Source of the DNA: Heterobilharzia americana
Lineage: Eukaryota; Platyhelminthes; Trematoda; Strigeidida; Schistosomatidae
DNA: 64,000 bases
Assembly: GCA_944470555.2 (NCBI GenBank)
Contig: OX104127.1
Location: 45,436,934 to 45,500,933, forward strand
Direction: 5' to 3'
Shown: positions 10,216 through 21,369 of the stretch, in pieces
Layout: every line of letters begins with the position of its first letter
Position numbering within the stretch: the stretch's first letter is position 1
Position numbers and translations under genes: made by a program
The notes under the pieces: generated by a model
The model's database searches: none
Told to the model about the DNA's origin: nothing
What the model saw: the letters and a program-made list of their open reading frames with translations, nothing else

Positions 10216-11287
10216 GACTAATATAGGTTCGCAGCCTTCTGTTCTCAAACAACAAATCTGAATATGTGTTGAGCGGAAACTACCAGGACTTCTTTAATCT
10301 ACTACTGCCCTAGGAATTAAATTACATAAGTCCGCCTTCGAATAATCAGGAAACTTCGACCAACACTTATACATAATATTGATATTTGTAACTGTTTGAT
10401 AACAGATTATTTGACATGAACTGCTCCAATCTAGGTCAATTGTAACTGAATTATCTGAGAGTGAAATATCTGATCACGACATTCAACTGCATATAGATTG
10501 AAGTTGTAAATAGTGTGTCAGTTTCCTCTTGACTAAAAATTCCCTTCGAGCAATTACTGTGACTACATGTAAGACTTAGTCTAAATGTGTCTTGACTACT
10601 GCTTACAATCCTCTAAAATGTGACGAATTAAAACAACTGGATATCTTTGGGTACGCCGTAGTCGGGCTTGGCCCTATACAAGCGGAATGGTCGCACTGCG
10701 ATCTGGTTAGAAAAGTCTTCCGATCAAAAAGAGTAGTTTCTAACTATTCAAGTTGCTCTGCAATATATTTGAAAGTGAGAGTTTTCTGGCCAACATTAAA
10801 TAACACCACCACGAAAAAAAGAAAGTAGCGACAGTCAACAAAGTTACTTTAGATTAGATATTGATATATGTGCTTATGAACATCGAGACTACATACTATA
10901 TTCGACTATTCACTAGATGGAAGTTCTCTATTGAGTGTTCTTAGTGCTTACCCCGTATCAGGTCCAAAATACTTATTAAGTGAAATTATCTACTTATAAG
11001 CAACCGGTTCCATGTGAGTTGTTGAAGGCTTTAATGACGTCTTCACTTCTGTAACTGACAAGATACTTTGTCATTGTAGTAACTAGCGTAAGATCAATAT
11101 ATGAGATGCATCGAAGTTAGGACACAAAGGTCATGAGGTCATCTCCTTCATATTTTACTGGTTAACTACTTATCATCCATCCATATACCAACAGAGGTCG
11201 AACAATCCGATCCAGTATAACAACGGAAAGTAACGAGTATATAAACAAATAGTAACAACTAGTGCACGTTGTACGAGAGGCAGTTAT
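10216..11287. other. No gene recognised
   Basis: AT-rich sequence without family motifs on either strand. One 78-codon frame at 10,592-10,828 has no recognisable motif and I do not support it as a gene. Confidence 0.5.
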
Positions 11288-11455
11288 CACGCCCCAGTGG
11301 CTTAATGGAGAGGGTCTTGAAGCTATGGATACGAAGTCCAAGTTTTAGTGGGGTCAACATTGCTCACTGGGGTGCACGAACACCCAGCTGACAAGTCCCA
11401 AATAGGACGAAAGTCGTTTCATGGATTTCTCTGCTAGCCACAAGTATGTAAATTG
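11288..11455 (+). mobile_element. SM-alpha-like SINE, copy 1
   Basis: A tRNA-related head with an A-box-like segment AGTGGCTTAATGG is followed by a GGGGTCAACATTGCTCACTGGGGT linker split by base changes, a hammerhead-type segment and a GCTAGCCACAAG tail. This is the order seen in copies at 11,752, 48,150, 50,222 and 53,195. The layout matches the described schistosome SM-alpha repeats. Confidence 0.75.
11383..11427 (+). ncRNA. Hammerhead ribozyme motif, probably inactive
   Basis: CTGACAA (11,388-11,394), stem II arms GTCC and GGAC around CAAATA, then GAAA (11,409-11,412). In hammerheads the first core strand is CUGANGA. Here the position of the essential G8 is A, which should abolish cleavage. 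Stem I (CCA/TGG) is still partly pairable. Confidence 0.75.
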
Positions 11456-11751
11456 TAATAACAAATATTTATCATCCGATAAATAATTCTTTGTGGCCTC
11501 ATTTTTTGCATAAACGGGACAGTTTCATCTTATTCAAATGAATTTAATCAGCTGGTTGACCATTTATCTTTTTGAGATGTCGTTCAGTTATCGCTTATCT
11601 ATTCGCCATTCCCATTTCAGTATTCATGCGGTCGACAATCATTCCTTGCAATAATTGCGTGATCAATGCTAGAGTTATACAGGTTCGAAAATGTAAGGCA
11701 ATATGGTTGAAATGGATGAAATACACTGGTTAGTATTAATGATGGATAGTA

Positions 11752-11910
11752 GCTAGCAATGGAATCTAGAACGTGCGTTTCCTCCTGTTTGGGACTTGTC
11801 AGCTAGATGTACCTGCCTTCCAGAGAATGATGTTGTCCCCACTGAGACTGGGCCCCGGGACTGATCGCTCCAAACTCCAGAGAGCTTTCCACTAGGCCAC
11901 CGAGTCATGA
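11752..11910 (-). mobile_element. SM-alpha-like SINE, copy 2
   Basis: On the minus strand it begins with a tRNA-like head (GACTCGGTGGCCTAGTGG near 11,890-11,907), followed by a CAGTGGGGACAACATCATTC linker, the hammerhead segment and a GCTAGCTACTATCC tail. It lies about 300 bp from copy 1 in opposite orientation. Confidence 0.75.
11763..11810 (-). ncRNA. Hammerhead ribozyme motif with a compensatory stem I change
   Basis: Minus-strand order: ATCTAG, CTGACAA, GTCCCAAACAGGAG, GAAA, CGCACGTT, CTAGAT. Stem I pairs ATCTAG with CTAGAT, whereas the copy near 48,252 pairs ATCCAG with CTGGAT, so a C-G pair has become T-A on both sides. The G8 position is A, as in copy 1, and the stem II closing pair is damaged (GGAG for GGAC), so catalysis is unlikely. 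Confidence 0.75.
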
Positions 11911-12079
11911 CAATCACTTCTAGTGCTACGGGTGTTGTTTATGTGATCTTGCTTGCATTAGCCCATCGTTGACTAGAAAGGATTGATCTGTCTCTACTAA
12001 CATATCGGCTCTTACGCGGATGCCTAGATATTGCCTGTTGTTTCAATAAGCAACATCATACACTGGTAAGTACATTGCT

Positions 12080-13522
12080 ACGAACCAATGAATAATGCAG
12101 ATGAAGAGAAGAGGGAGGAATCCTGCAGACAACTGCAATCAGTACCAGACAAGACCTCACTCCAGTTGGCGACATCAAAATTCATTTGAATGGGCAACAT
12201 GAATGCCAAACTGGGAGCGGACAACACAGGAAGAGAACCAATCATGGGTCGAGAAGTGCTCGGTGAAATGAAAGAGAATGGAGACTTGTTCTCAGAGTTC
12301 CGCGCGTTCAACTATTTGGTGATTGGAAGCACTGTGTTCAAGCACAAGGATATTGACAAAGCGAGCAACATGGACTTCACCAGATGGACACACTGAAAAT
12401 CAGATCGACTTCATGTCGATGTGAAGAAAGTGGAGGCGCAGCCAGTCTAATGGACACAAGGTCAAGGAGGGGAGCAGATGTAGGTTCACACCATTCACAG
12501 TCTAGTGCAAGGAACCTACCTTCAAATCAAGTTGAAAACCTTTAAATAAGTTAGTGATAGACCACAGTTCAAGTTCAACACCCAGAACAGAGACTGAGCT
12601 GAAGGACAAAACCACAAAGAACATCTTCACGTCAGTCAGCCATCAGGACAAAATGGGAAACATTGAGCAACATCCCTGAAGCAAACTGTGTGGATGAACA
12701 CTGGAACTCTTTGAAGGCTATGTGGAAAGAAACCAGCATAACCGTGTTAGGAAGGAGGAAGAAGCAAGACAAGTAACGGATCTCGAGGTACACATAGAGG
12801 CTGATAGAGGAGTGAGAGGAGGATGGTGAGGCAGAAGATGAACCAGTGCAGTGCAGGGATGTACAACGAAAAGAGGAACTGAGTGTGGCGTGCAAAATAC
12901 TGGACAGAGAGGTGAAGAAGAGTGTGCACAAAAACAAGAGACACTTCTACGACACATTGGCAAGTGAAGCAGAACAGGCTGTAGGTAGGAGAGAGAGGCA
13001 CCTGACAACATTATATCAAATAAACAGGTTACTATCTGGGAAGAGATCGACGCAGACGAAACCAATGAAAGAAAGTGAAGAAGATTTAGTTAGGAAGAAC
13101 AGTGGAAACGATGGGCTGACAACTTCAGAAAACCCTTGAATCGACTACCAACACCGCCTGCAACTCGTTCGGAAATACCACCAGCGACGGCAGAACTACC
13201 AGTGCATACGAGCTTTCCAACGAAAGCAGAAGTGAGGTCCTGGATTCCATAAGGCTGCTGAAATCTAGGAGAGCAGCAGGACGAGGCGGAATTCCACCAG
13301 AAGCACCAAGAACAGATGCAGCGACAACAGCGGACATGCTCACATCACTATTGCAGAAGGTCTGGGAGGAAGGAAGGGAAGGTACCTACCTGCTGATTAG
13401 AACAAGGTCTACCTTGTCAATCTCCTAAAGAAGGGCGACCAAAGTCTTTGCAAGAACTGGCGAGGAATCATGCTCCACTCCTGTTCACCCCAAGAAAAAT
13501 ATTAAGCCACATCATCCTTGAG
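12080..13522 (+). pseudogene. RTE-clade (SR2-like) LINE copy A1, 5' part
   Basis: The frame at 12,190-12,396 reads GNMNAKLGADNTGREPIMGR and LFSEFRAFNYLVIGSTVFKH, matching the RTE endonuclease (the GDxNAKxG block of CFDP2-like endonucleases). The linker at 12,846-13,110 reads KNKRHFYDTLASEAE and LTTLYQINRLLSGKRST. The RT N-terminus reads AGRGGIPPEAPRTDAATTADML near 13,280-13,340. The family equivalent at 28,856-29,587 allows the frame changes to be followed. The copy is cut at 13,522 within the codons for KILSHIILE, and the same reading resumes at 16,376. Confidence 0.85.
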
Positions 13523-14003
13523 TAGTGACGTGTTTCGCTTTTCTCTCAGCTTTTGGATTTTTCCACAATGAAAAACTCCCACTTGCAATACTCAATCTAA
13601 AAACATCGAACGTTTGCAGCACTTCTGTCCATCCACGCACCTCACCCCTGCGCATTCGTCAGCTCACTCCTCAACAGTTGAAAATTGGCATTATTATTCC
13701 TTTGAACCAACCGGTCTACCTCCTGTCAGTGGTTCTTGGGCGTTTCAACTGCCAAACTGCCTTAGCTCTCGGTTCTCCTCGGAGGTCATTCCCCAGGAAA
13801 TATCTTTCCTGGTTATACATACGCATCTGGAGCTTACGGTTAAACTCGTTGGTCAAGAGCAGAGGATCAAGTGACAAGTGTCTGAAGGTGAGCCAACATA
13901 AATTATCTTCCCTTTTCTATTCTGTCCTTTTGCTGCATTCAGTCTTCAACCCTCTTATTGTTGTTAACTACTTGTTTTCCCAAGAAGTTTATATCATAGC
14001 GAC

Positions 14004-14815
14004 ATGTCTGCCCAAAACGCTAGGTCTGAAGCTTTGACACGGATAACGCGGTCGTGCACAACAACGGCCAGTAACACCCTAAACAACACACTAGTCTGTA
14101 CTAGAAGACAAACAGAGGTAGGGCAGAACACCGAACTTCTGAAGAAGTGGCCAACCCATGTTTCTAGAATTCCAGTAGCCATCAGACAGGTGACACAGAG
14201 TAGCACTAGCCCGTCACAAACTAGTCCTATCTTGAGCAAGGATCATACCATGCCTGAAATAGAAGACGACGTAAAAGGCTTCAGAACAAGGCAGCCACAA
14301 GCAGTTCGCCACAATCCGTAGCACCTTATTCATGGAAGGAAGGCTGTATTACGACACCCGATGGCTGCAGTGTTTGCACCAAAGTTGTTTCGGTAGTCGA
14401 TGAGGCATTTGCATGCAACCTATGTCAACGATGGGCGCATTGCCACTGCGATACCAAAGTCCCCCGACAATACTATAAGCTGATGAAGAGACAACCATGC
14501 AAGTGGTTCTGGTACATCTGTCCAGAGTGCAGGAAAATGCCCGCACTCCGCACAGAAAGCCTGAAGGAGATGCTCTCCGCCACGCAAAAGCTACCAGCAT
14601 CCTCGAATAAAGTAGGGTTAACACCAAAGGATAACACAGAGAGACCTGGAAACAGACCTAGAGCTCCAGCTGTGGGCACGCCACCTCGCGTGGGGACCAT
14701 ATTAGGTCAAGTCTCCATACCCCTACCCGGCCCCAGGGGACGTCAAGCGCATGGCCAAAGACATCGACCGCCGAAGCCTCTACGAAACCCATTCCGAACA
14801 CCCCACACACCGTGA
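14004..14815 (+). pseudogene. ORF1 N-terminal part with PHD-like zinc finger
   Basis: Starting MSAQNARSEALT at 14,004, the protein is low-complexity and Ser/Thr-rich for about 100 residues and stops at 14,321. After a frameshift, 14,360-14,535 reads GCSVCTKVV, ACNLCQRWAHCHC and WFWYICPECRKM. This is the C-x2-C, C-x2-C, H-x-C, W-x-C-x2-C pattern of a PHD finger, as in ORF1 proteins of some CR1 and related LINEs. A proline-rich stretch follows to 14,815. At least two frameshifts disable it. Confidence 0.65.
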
Positions 14816-15720
14816 CTGAGAAACAACCAGTGGAATTACTCAAACCCATTGGGAAGTCGGGCGTGCCACCCACAACGAACCCAGGTCACAGGAGGACCAA
14901 CTCGATCATTTTGTTCAACGTCGATGTATCGACAGACTCATTGTTGGTCGAGAGGGAACAATTTGACAGCCGAATGTGGACCGACTACTGTCAGATGCTG
15001 GGACTCCCTCCCCTCCCTGCAACTTTATGTCGCCTTTCTCGAGGAAGCCATGCACCCCGAGATAAGCCACCCCCTTTACGTGTGTCCCTAAATACCGCCA
15101 AAGAGGCTGAAGACACACTCCTCCTCTCGCGACAACCGGACGTTGTTAATGCCTGTAAAATTCGGGCCAGGCCTGACAAGCCATGGTCAATAAGAGAGGA
15201 GGAGAGAAAGTCAGCGGTTGGAAATCCCAACAGAAACAACACTATAGTTGTACATGGGATTCCAGAATTGCCAAGTGACAGCTCGGTCAAAGATCGGTAC
15301 TTTCACGACGTCCAACAATGGCAATGGCTCTCAACCAAAGTTGGTCTCAACAGTATACCGGCCAACAGCGTCAGTAGACTGCCAAGGCCAGCGCACCTGA
15401 AGACCATACCCAATCCCAGACTACTTGCCGTCCAGTTCGACTCATATGCCTCCCTCACAGACGTTCTGCACGCATGGTATAATGCGAAGGATCGCATGGG
15501 TGGCTCAATACGTATATGTGAAAGTAAGCCTAGACCCACAAGGCAAGAGGAGAGACGGCAACCACCAAGACCTCTGGAGTCAGTGGTCGTCACACAGGCG
15601 CTGACCAGTGAGTTAGATACATCAAGTAAAGAAGCCACCACTGCTACAGCCCCCACCCAAGTTAAGAACAAAACACAAAAAACGGAACAATGCCAGTCCT
15701 ATGAGGACTGGCGAGGCTAA
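14812..15720 (+). pseudogene. ORF1 C-terminal part, 302-codon open frame
   Basis: This is the longest open frame in the nested insertion, in a different frame from the PHD part, so ORF1 was frameshifted near 14,800. It has a basic, proline-rich character. Its middle (NNTIVVHGIPELPSDS near 15,235-15,285, then LLAVQFDSYASLTDVLHAW near 15,420-15,475) resembles the RRM-like core of LINE ORF1 proteins, where a short strand is followed by a V(x)F block. The last 60 residues are rich in Thr, Lys and Gln. The RRM reading is an inference from pattern alone. Confidence 0.55.
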
Positions 15721-15794
15721 ACCAACCACGTAAGCGCTCATCCTGCGAAAATACACATCCAGACCTCCCCCTCATCAGGCACACTCTAATATGT

Positions 15795-16063
15795 ATGTAC
15801 AGCAACGTTAGGGGGCTAATAGGGAAGGTAGCAAAAATGAGGACGCTGCGTGAACATCAGCACTCGACATCATATTCATCACCGAATCCTGGCTCTCATC
15901 GGACATCTCCGACGAAGAGATGCGTGTTGCTGGCATGGAACTCTTCCGCAGGGACAGGGAACATAGAGCAGGAGGGGGAGTGGCTATCTACGCAAACTCC
16001 TGTTTAAAGGCAAGGATGGTTAGCGATACGGCCTTAACCCAGCTCCCAGAGTCTCTATGGTGC
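15795..16063 (+). pseudogene. LINE endonuclease start (truncated)
   Basis: Begins MYSNVRGLIGKVAKM (the N-terminal NxRG/K block of LINE apurinic-type endonucleases). After one frameshift it continues RVAGMELFRRDREHRAGGGVAIYANS (the GGGVAIY block). It ends near QLPESLW. After 16,063 the sequence turns pyrimidine-rich and the catalytic GDFN and SDH blocks are missing. The remaining 300 bp only weakly resemble a LINE linker. Confidence 0.75.
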
Positions 16064-16375
16064 TACTTCACTCTCTTCTTTATTCTCTCTTCATTCCTTT
16101 ACCACTACCTTACTATTCTCTTTCAGGTACCTACACAGACAGGAGTCATGGCAGTTCTCTAAACTTCCCAGCAACCCGTAGCTCCCTAATCACTCTACAA
16201 ATTACAACCTACTAACCCACAAAACATCCACCTCACCGAAGCTAAAAGCAAGAAAGCAGAGGGATTTCCTCGTCCACTGCAGGAGTAAACCGAACAACTG
16301 GAACCAAGCCCTAAGAACTAGACGCGAGAGATCAAAAACTACCAGTTTTCTACGCTCGCACTATCAATATTGGAT

Positions 16376-17717
16376 ATCCTGGAGAGACTAAACGATGCGC
16401 TGGATTCAAAATACAACCGGAAGAGGCTGGCCTCGGGAAGAACAAGTCATGTGCGGATCAAACTGCAACACTACACATCATCACTGAACAGAGTATAGAA
16501 TGGCAGGTAACTCTCTACCTCAACTTCATCGACTTTGAAAAGACCTTCGACAGCGTCGACCGAGAAGCAATTTGGCAGGCAGCTGCTTCAACACTACGGT
16601 TTCAGTGCCACAAATCTTTATCAACCTCATTCAACAGCTATGTGGAGAAGCCACATGTCAAGTGATCCACAATGGAAAGCTCAGTGACGCCTTTGAAGTG
16701 AAGACAGGAAGAAGTAAGACAAGGCTGTCTGCTATCACCCATGATCTTCTTGATTGTGGCCAACTGGATCATGCAGCAAACTGTGAGTAGCGAGAAGATG
16801 GGCATACGCTGTTTGACCGATGAGAAGACCTTGGAAGATTTGGATTTCGCCGATGATGATTTATGTCTAATGCCTTATGCGCACAAACTCGAAGATCTAC
16901 AGACGAAAACTAACAAGCTGACAGAAGGGGCAGCGAAGACGGGACTTCAAGTGAATGTAGAGAAGACGGAGGTGATGAAGATTCCCAACCAACAACAGCA
17001 TCAACAACAAGCACCAATCACCGTTAACGGGAGAAATCCAAAGGAAGTAGTCTCTTTCACCTACCTGGCTTGGCAGCATCCTTTCAACTACAGGCGGTGG
17101 TGGCACAGACGAGGATGTCAAAACGAGGATCGGACAAGCAAGATAGGCTTCCACGAATCTGAAATCAGTGTGGGGATCTACTGCACTCCGCTCAGCACAA
17201 AGAACAAGACCCGGACCTCCAACACTAATGTTAAGCCAGCGCTTCTGTATGGTTGAGTGACTTGGCACGTTACGAACATCGTTTCCATCAAACTACAGAC
17301 ATTCATCAACAGCTGCTGCCCACGCTGACTCGATACTGAATATCAGATCACATGGTAAGAATAATAAGAATCAGGAGCAAGGAACCCACACCGGCTGGCA
17401 TCTAACCAACCAGGAACCTATCACGCAACAAATATGCAGAGGAAAGTGGAGATGAATTGGGCATATTCTGAGAAGGCCGATTGGGGATATCACGTACCGG
17501 CCCAGGCTGTCGAGTGAGATCCATATTAGAAACAATGAGTTGGGCTTCCGAGGTGAGGGTGGCACGGAGGAGATCGTGTGGGGGAGAAATGAAAGCTTGT
17601 GTGCAGTAGTGGCGCCAGTTTCAAAACGCTGCAGAGAAGAGAATGCAGTGGAGGCGTGCTGCTGAAGTCCTATGTTCCACTAGAAGCCCAAGGGAAAAAA
17701 TTATGATGATGAATAAA
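16376..17717 (+). pseudogene. RTE-clade (SR2-like) LINE copy A1, 3' part
   Basis: Resumes with ILERLNDALDSKY, the exact continuation of the reading cut at 13,522. RT landmarks follow: FIDFEKTFDSVDREAIW near 16,525-16,575, CQVIHNGKLSDAFEVKTG near 16,650, and LEDLDFADDDLCLM near 16,830-16,872 with the catalytic FADD. KTGLQVNVEKTEVMKI and VNGRNPKEVVSFTYL follow. The C-terminal part contains STKNKTRTSNTNVKPALLYG near 17,195-17,255. The element ends near 17,717 with TTATGATGATGAATAA, a short-repeat tail typical of RTE 3' ends. Frameshifts at about 16,600, 16,740 and after 17,255. Confidence 0.85.
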
Positions 17718-19060
17718 TATAATCGGAGAAATTTTATCGATAATCAATTTTATTGAAGTCAAAATTACCATTTAGTTTTACTCCTGTGTAGTACTTATTG
17801 AACCCTAGAATTTCAAAATAATATGATCCTCCTGATAACTTGGCTATTGATTTCTGAATGAAAGCTTATGAAACAGAATAAAAACTATAACTAGAATTCG
17901 GTAGGTGGCGTTTATTAGGAACTATATTTTGAGGCTGACAACAAGCGAGATTGTATGAATATGACAATCTACAACGAGCGTTTATTACGTCATTGGGATG
18001 CGATATGAAAATACATGGGTGCAACCCTGTAAATGATCTTATTTGAACTGTTATTATTGATCAATACCCAAGAAAACGAGACCATCAGCATAGAGACTAA
18101 TGAAGTCTACTCAGATAGAAAACCAATTAAGTGTTGATTGGGTTATACAGCTATTCTGGTTGGTGAGGAGTGTGTAGGAATAGTATAAAGAAGCATGACA
18201 GACATCCATGTAACCCTGGTACCTAAGAAGGTTGTTCTACTTGACAACCGGATATTCGTTTGAATCAACACTAAATAAATGCAATAAGAGTAAATCTCCA
18301 CCTGTTTGCGATGTAACAAATTCTACTACCCCTATCACAAAGGAGCAAAAGAGAATCAGAAATATCCTTTTGTCAAAGTTGTGGAGTTGACTGATAATGA
18401 TGCGGACAATAAGTTATCTCCGAAACGTTATCCAATGAATAATACTTTTTCACTGAATGATACATCTAATAAACAATGTGAGACAGAATTACAATCTACC
18501 ACAGTGCTCAAGTTTTACTCCTATATTAGTGGGTTCAATCCTGTCAGTTCACTGAAATGAAAAATTCCGGTGGGGAAAACTATACATCTACCAGTTCATG
18601 CTTTTTTCATTTTTGATGGTTATAACCAGCAATTCTAACATGGTCAGCCTGAAATTCAAAGCTTTTGAAGTATATTTCCACAAGGAAAAATGTACTACTT
18701 CTAATAAAATGACATTTAGACTTTTTATTGAATGAGATGAAGTTAAAACTCATTCATATATTCAATATTGCACTTTTGATCATTTCCGTGGTATAGCTAT
18801 GGCGTGACTAGCAGGAGGAACGGCGGAATTATTTTGATTTAACACGCAGGGATTTCTACAAATCACATATGTAATGACAACTTTCCACGCGCTACCCAAT
18901 ACTTCTGAAGCACTGATCAAATCCTGAAATTAACTCTAAAGAATACTGAAATCAGCTCCCACTAAGTGAAAAACACTCAGACACCATCTTAGTATTCCGG
19001 CGAAGCTCAACATCTCGGAACAAAATTACGAAAAAAACCTAACCGGTTTGAGTTAAAAAG
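17718..19060. other. Mostly unrecognised spacer upstream of histone H4
   Basis: AT-rich, apart from one short dispersed repeat at about 18,425-18,560. The 84-codon frame at 18,306-18,560 overlaps that repeat and is therefore not supported as a gene. Confidence 0.5.
18425..18560 (+). repeat. Dispersed short repeat 'gamma', copy 1
   Basis: Shares with copies near 33,630, 36,613 and 45,612 the run CGAAACGT, then A/TATAA(T/C)A near a TGTATCA-like block, then TAATAAACAA. With two of them it shares ATTACAATCTACCACAGTG and AAGTTTT. The family is not one I can name. It looks like the end of a retroelement or a short non-autonomous unit. Confidence 0.6.
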
Positions 19061-19155
19061 TGTTGTCGTATAAAGGCAAACGGCATCTTACGAGAGAGTG
19101 ATTTGAAATAAAATAGACCGTAATCAGTACATCACGTGTTAAAATGACTAATCGA

Positions 19156-19162
19156 TATAAAA
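19156..19162 (+). promoter_or_regulatory. Candidate TATA box for histone H4
   Basis: TATAAAA lies 147 bp before the start codon. A second TATAAA occurs at 19,069-19,074. An inverted CCAAT (ATTGG) occurs near 19,226. Which one is used cannot be told from sequence, and the distance is longer than usual for compact histone promoters. Confidence 0.3.
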
Positions 19163-19275
19163 TCGACAAAACACTGAATTTTAGTGGTTGGATATTTGTT
19201 TAACTTATCCACTAATTCCAATTCTATTGGTCAAAAATTGGCTTCATTTTCTGAGAGATTCAAAAGCAAAATTGA

Positions 19276-19620
<345 letters not shown>

Positions 19621-19651
19621 TTTCTTGGGCTTCAATACGAGAACGGTTAAC

Positions 19652-19667
19652 GGCTCTTTCAAGGGCC
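19652..19667 (+). terminator. Histone 3' stem-loop
   Basis: GGCTCTTTCAAGGGCC lies 31 bases after the H4 stop codon. It folds as a 6-bp stem (GGCTCT with AGGGCC, one T-G pair) and a TTCA loop. This matches the consensus bound by stem-loop binding protein that directs cleavage of non-polyadenylated, replication-dependent histone mRNAs. No clear downstream purine-rich element is visible. Confidence 0.9.
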
Positions 19668-20300
19668 AACACTGATTGATGTACATATTAATTTTTCATT
19701 TATTAACATGCAAAATGTCTACTATGGTGGCACTTTTTCTCTTTTTGTAACCAATTAATGTCGTCATGCCAACCTCAGACCTTAGGGTGGGTTTGAATTG
19801 GGACCGAACATTTATGATGTAACTAGTTGAGAGTTTTTAGCTGCAGTTGCTCGATTGTGGTTCTTATGCGCATGGAGGTAATGCTCAGAGACGTTAGGAT
19901 ATTTGGGTACTGATCGTCACACACGTTCCACTTCTATTTTAATTCCCTCAACTGGTCTGTGTTCACACTATGCGTTTCTTCCTGCTGTTTCCATTTTCCA
20001 GACGAGTGGTTTGTTGTTGTATGCACTTAGCATTAATGGATCCTCGCCTGATGTAGAGGAGAAGTCGCTACACTTATCATTGAGTTTCATTTGATCAGTC
20101 GATGTTCAGTGATTCGAGACGGCCTAGGGGTTGATTAACTAGGCGTTAGCTAGTGGACAAACATGAAGTATGAGTTCGTTTGCTTCACTGAAGTGTTCTG
20201 AGGCGTCATACTTGGGGTTCTGGACTATAAGTCCTCTTATTGGTACCAGCTAGGGGTCTGTACTGCCTCTTGAGATGCAAACTACTACCTCATGGATCAC
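19668..20300. other. No gene recognised
   Basis: Spacer between histone H4 and the first family B fragment. No convincing frames or repeats were seen. Confidence 0.5.
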
Positions 20301-20665
20301 TTTGATCTTAGTCACTGGAGTTGGCGTGGACCTGGGTGCGAATCACGCTCCGATTCATAACACCCAGCAATTGGCATGGTCGCCAATATGTGCAGTTTTG
20401 AGCAGATGGTGTTACGAAGTCAACGGTCGCGAAGCGCACCTTGTCAGGGTCCTCACCTAACAGGATTATGTCATCTGCATACTCTATATCTACCAAGGGT
20501 TCTCCTGTGATAAAATCAATCCCTATGAAATCAGACAACGGAGGAACGACCTCCATAGACACGTCTATGATGAAGTTGAATAAGAATGGAGAGAGCGGAC
20601 ATCACTTGATATTTACAAATCACTGGGGTACCTCGGAATTACCAGCTGTGTGTTAAGTCACTGTG
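20300..20665 (-). pseudogene. RTE-like LINE family B fragment, RT palm
   Basis: Minus-strand reading gives MSMEVVPPLSDFIGIDF, EPLVDIEYADDIILLGED and PDKV, the RT catalytic YADD block. The same block occurs at 25,092-25,301 with near-identical DNA. After PDKV the sequence diverges (a rearranged joint near 20,440). The fragment has no 5' or 3' completion nearby. Confidence 0.8.
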
Positions 20666-21369
20666 ACGTGGATTTCGAACTGGGGTTCTGCCAGTAATGT
20701 AAGCAGCGAAGGCCAGTCGGTACTTTGGTGTCCGCACCACTTTTCTTGGCCACTAAACCGTTATCCGTTTTGCGGCTTCGTAGACAAGTGGGATGGTGAT
20801 CGTGCCTGAACGTTAGACTGCATGGAATATAGGATGCTTGAGTTGATCTTTAATTACTTGATAGTGTCCTAAGGAAGGTGATTTCACCGTTCTCGCGGCA
20901 CTTGTGGTTTAGAAGACTTTAGAGAAAGAAGTGGGAGTTGAGGCTGCAAGTGTGCTGACAAAAGTTAATATTTAAGTTAAATGGAAAATGAGGGTCGGAG
21001 ATTCTATGCGGACTTTTCGTGACGGCCTAGTATTTCACTTAAGGAAAAGGGTTGACGCCACTAATTTGGTCACTGAATGTCTTCCCTGATCATGTTATGC
21101 AATTGAGAGCATCCTACTGAAGTTCATACAACTGCGTAAGGATTCAAAGGTTTTCCATGCTGAGGAAAACTAAATAGTTTATTCATCAGTAAAATCTACT
21201 GTGTCCGGTACTACCATTTTTATAGATACTTCAGGCTGCTTCTACCTTGCGATAGCCCAGTTAACTGGACGTCAGTAATTACTTACGTCCTGGCCAGTAA
21301 TTTGCTAGTTGACTTTCTCATGTTGGCGTAATTATGTTAGGAGAAATATGGGTACCTCAGATGTTTCGG
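20666..21369. other. No gene recognised
   Basis: Lies between two family B fragments. Nothing on either strand resembles a known family. Confidence 0.4.

Larger units (their letters stand above)
13523..16375 (+). mobile_element. Nested LINE fragment with PHD-type ORF1, inserted in RTE copy A1
   Basis: This 2,853-bp insertion is flanked by ATCCTTGAG (13,514-13,522) and ATCCTGGAG (16,376-16,384), a 9-bp near-duplication lying exactly where the RTE reading frame breaks and resumes. It holds an untranslated-looking 5' region (13,523-14,003), an ORF1 with a PHD-like finger, and the start of an endonuclease. The sequence then skips to a linker-like stretch and stops before any RT. Most LINE insertions are 5'-truncated, so losing the 3' side is unusual. 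Confidence 0.75.

Noticed and set aside
10592..10828. 78-codon plus-strand frame
   Set aside because: No motif, no repeat relation and ordinary length for chance in AT-rich DNA.
13994..14239. A hydrophobic 81-codon minus-strand frame, as a membrane protein
   Set aside because: It is the shadow of the plus-strand ORF1 of the nested LINE.
16064..16135. A spliceosomal intron 3' end (pyrimidine-rich run ending TTTCAG before GTACC)
   Set aside because: It lies inside a truncated LINE with no matching exon structure, and the reading after it is not a clear continuation. Pyrimidine-rich DNA is common in this insert.
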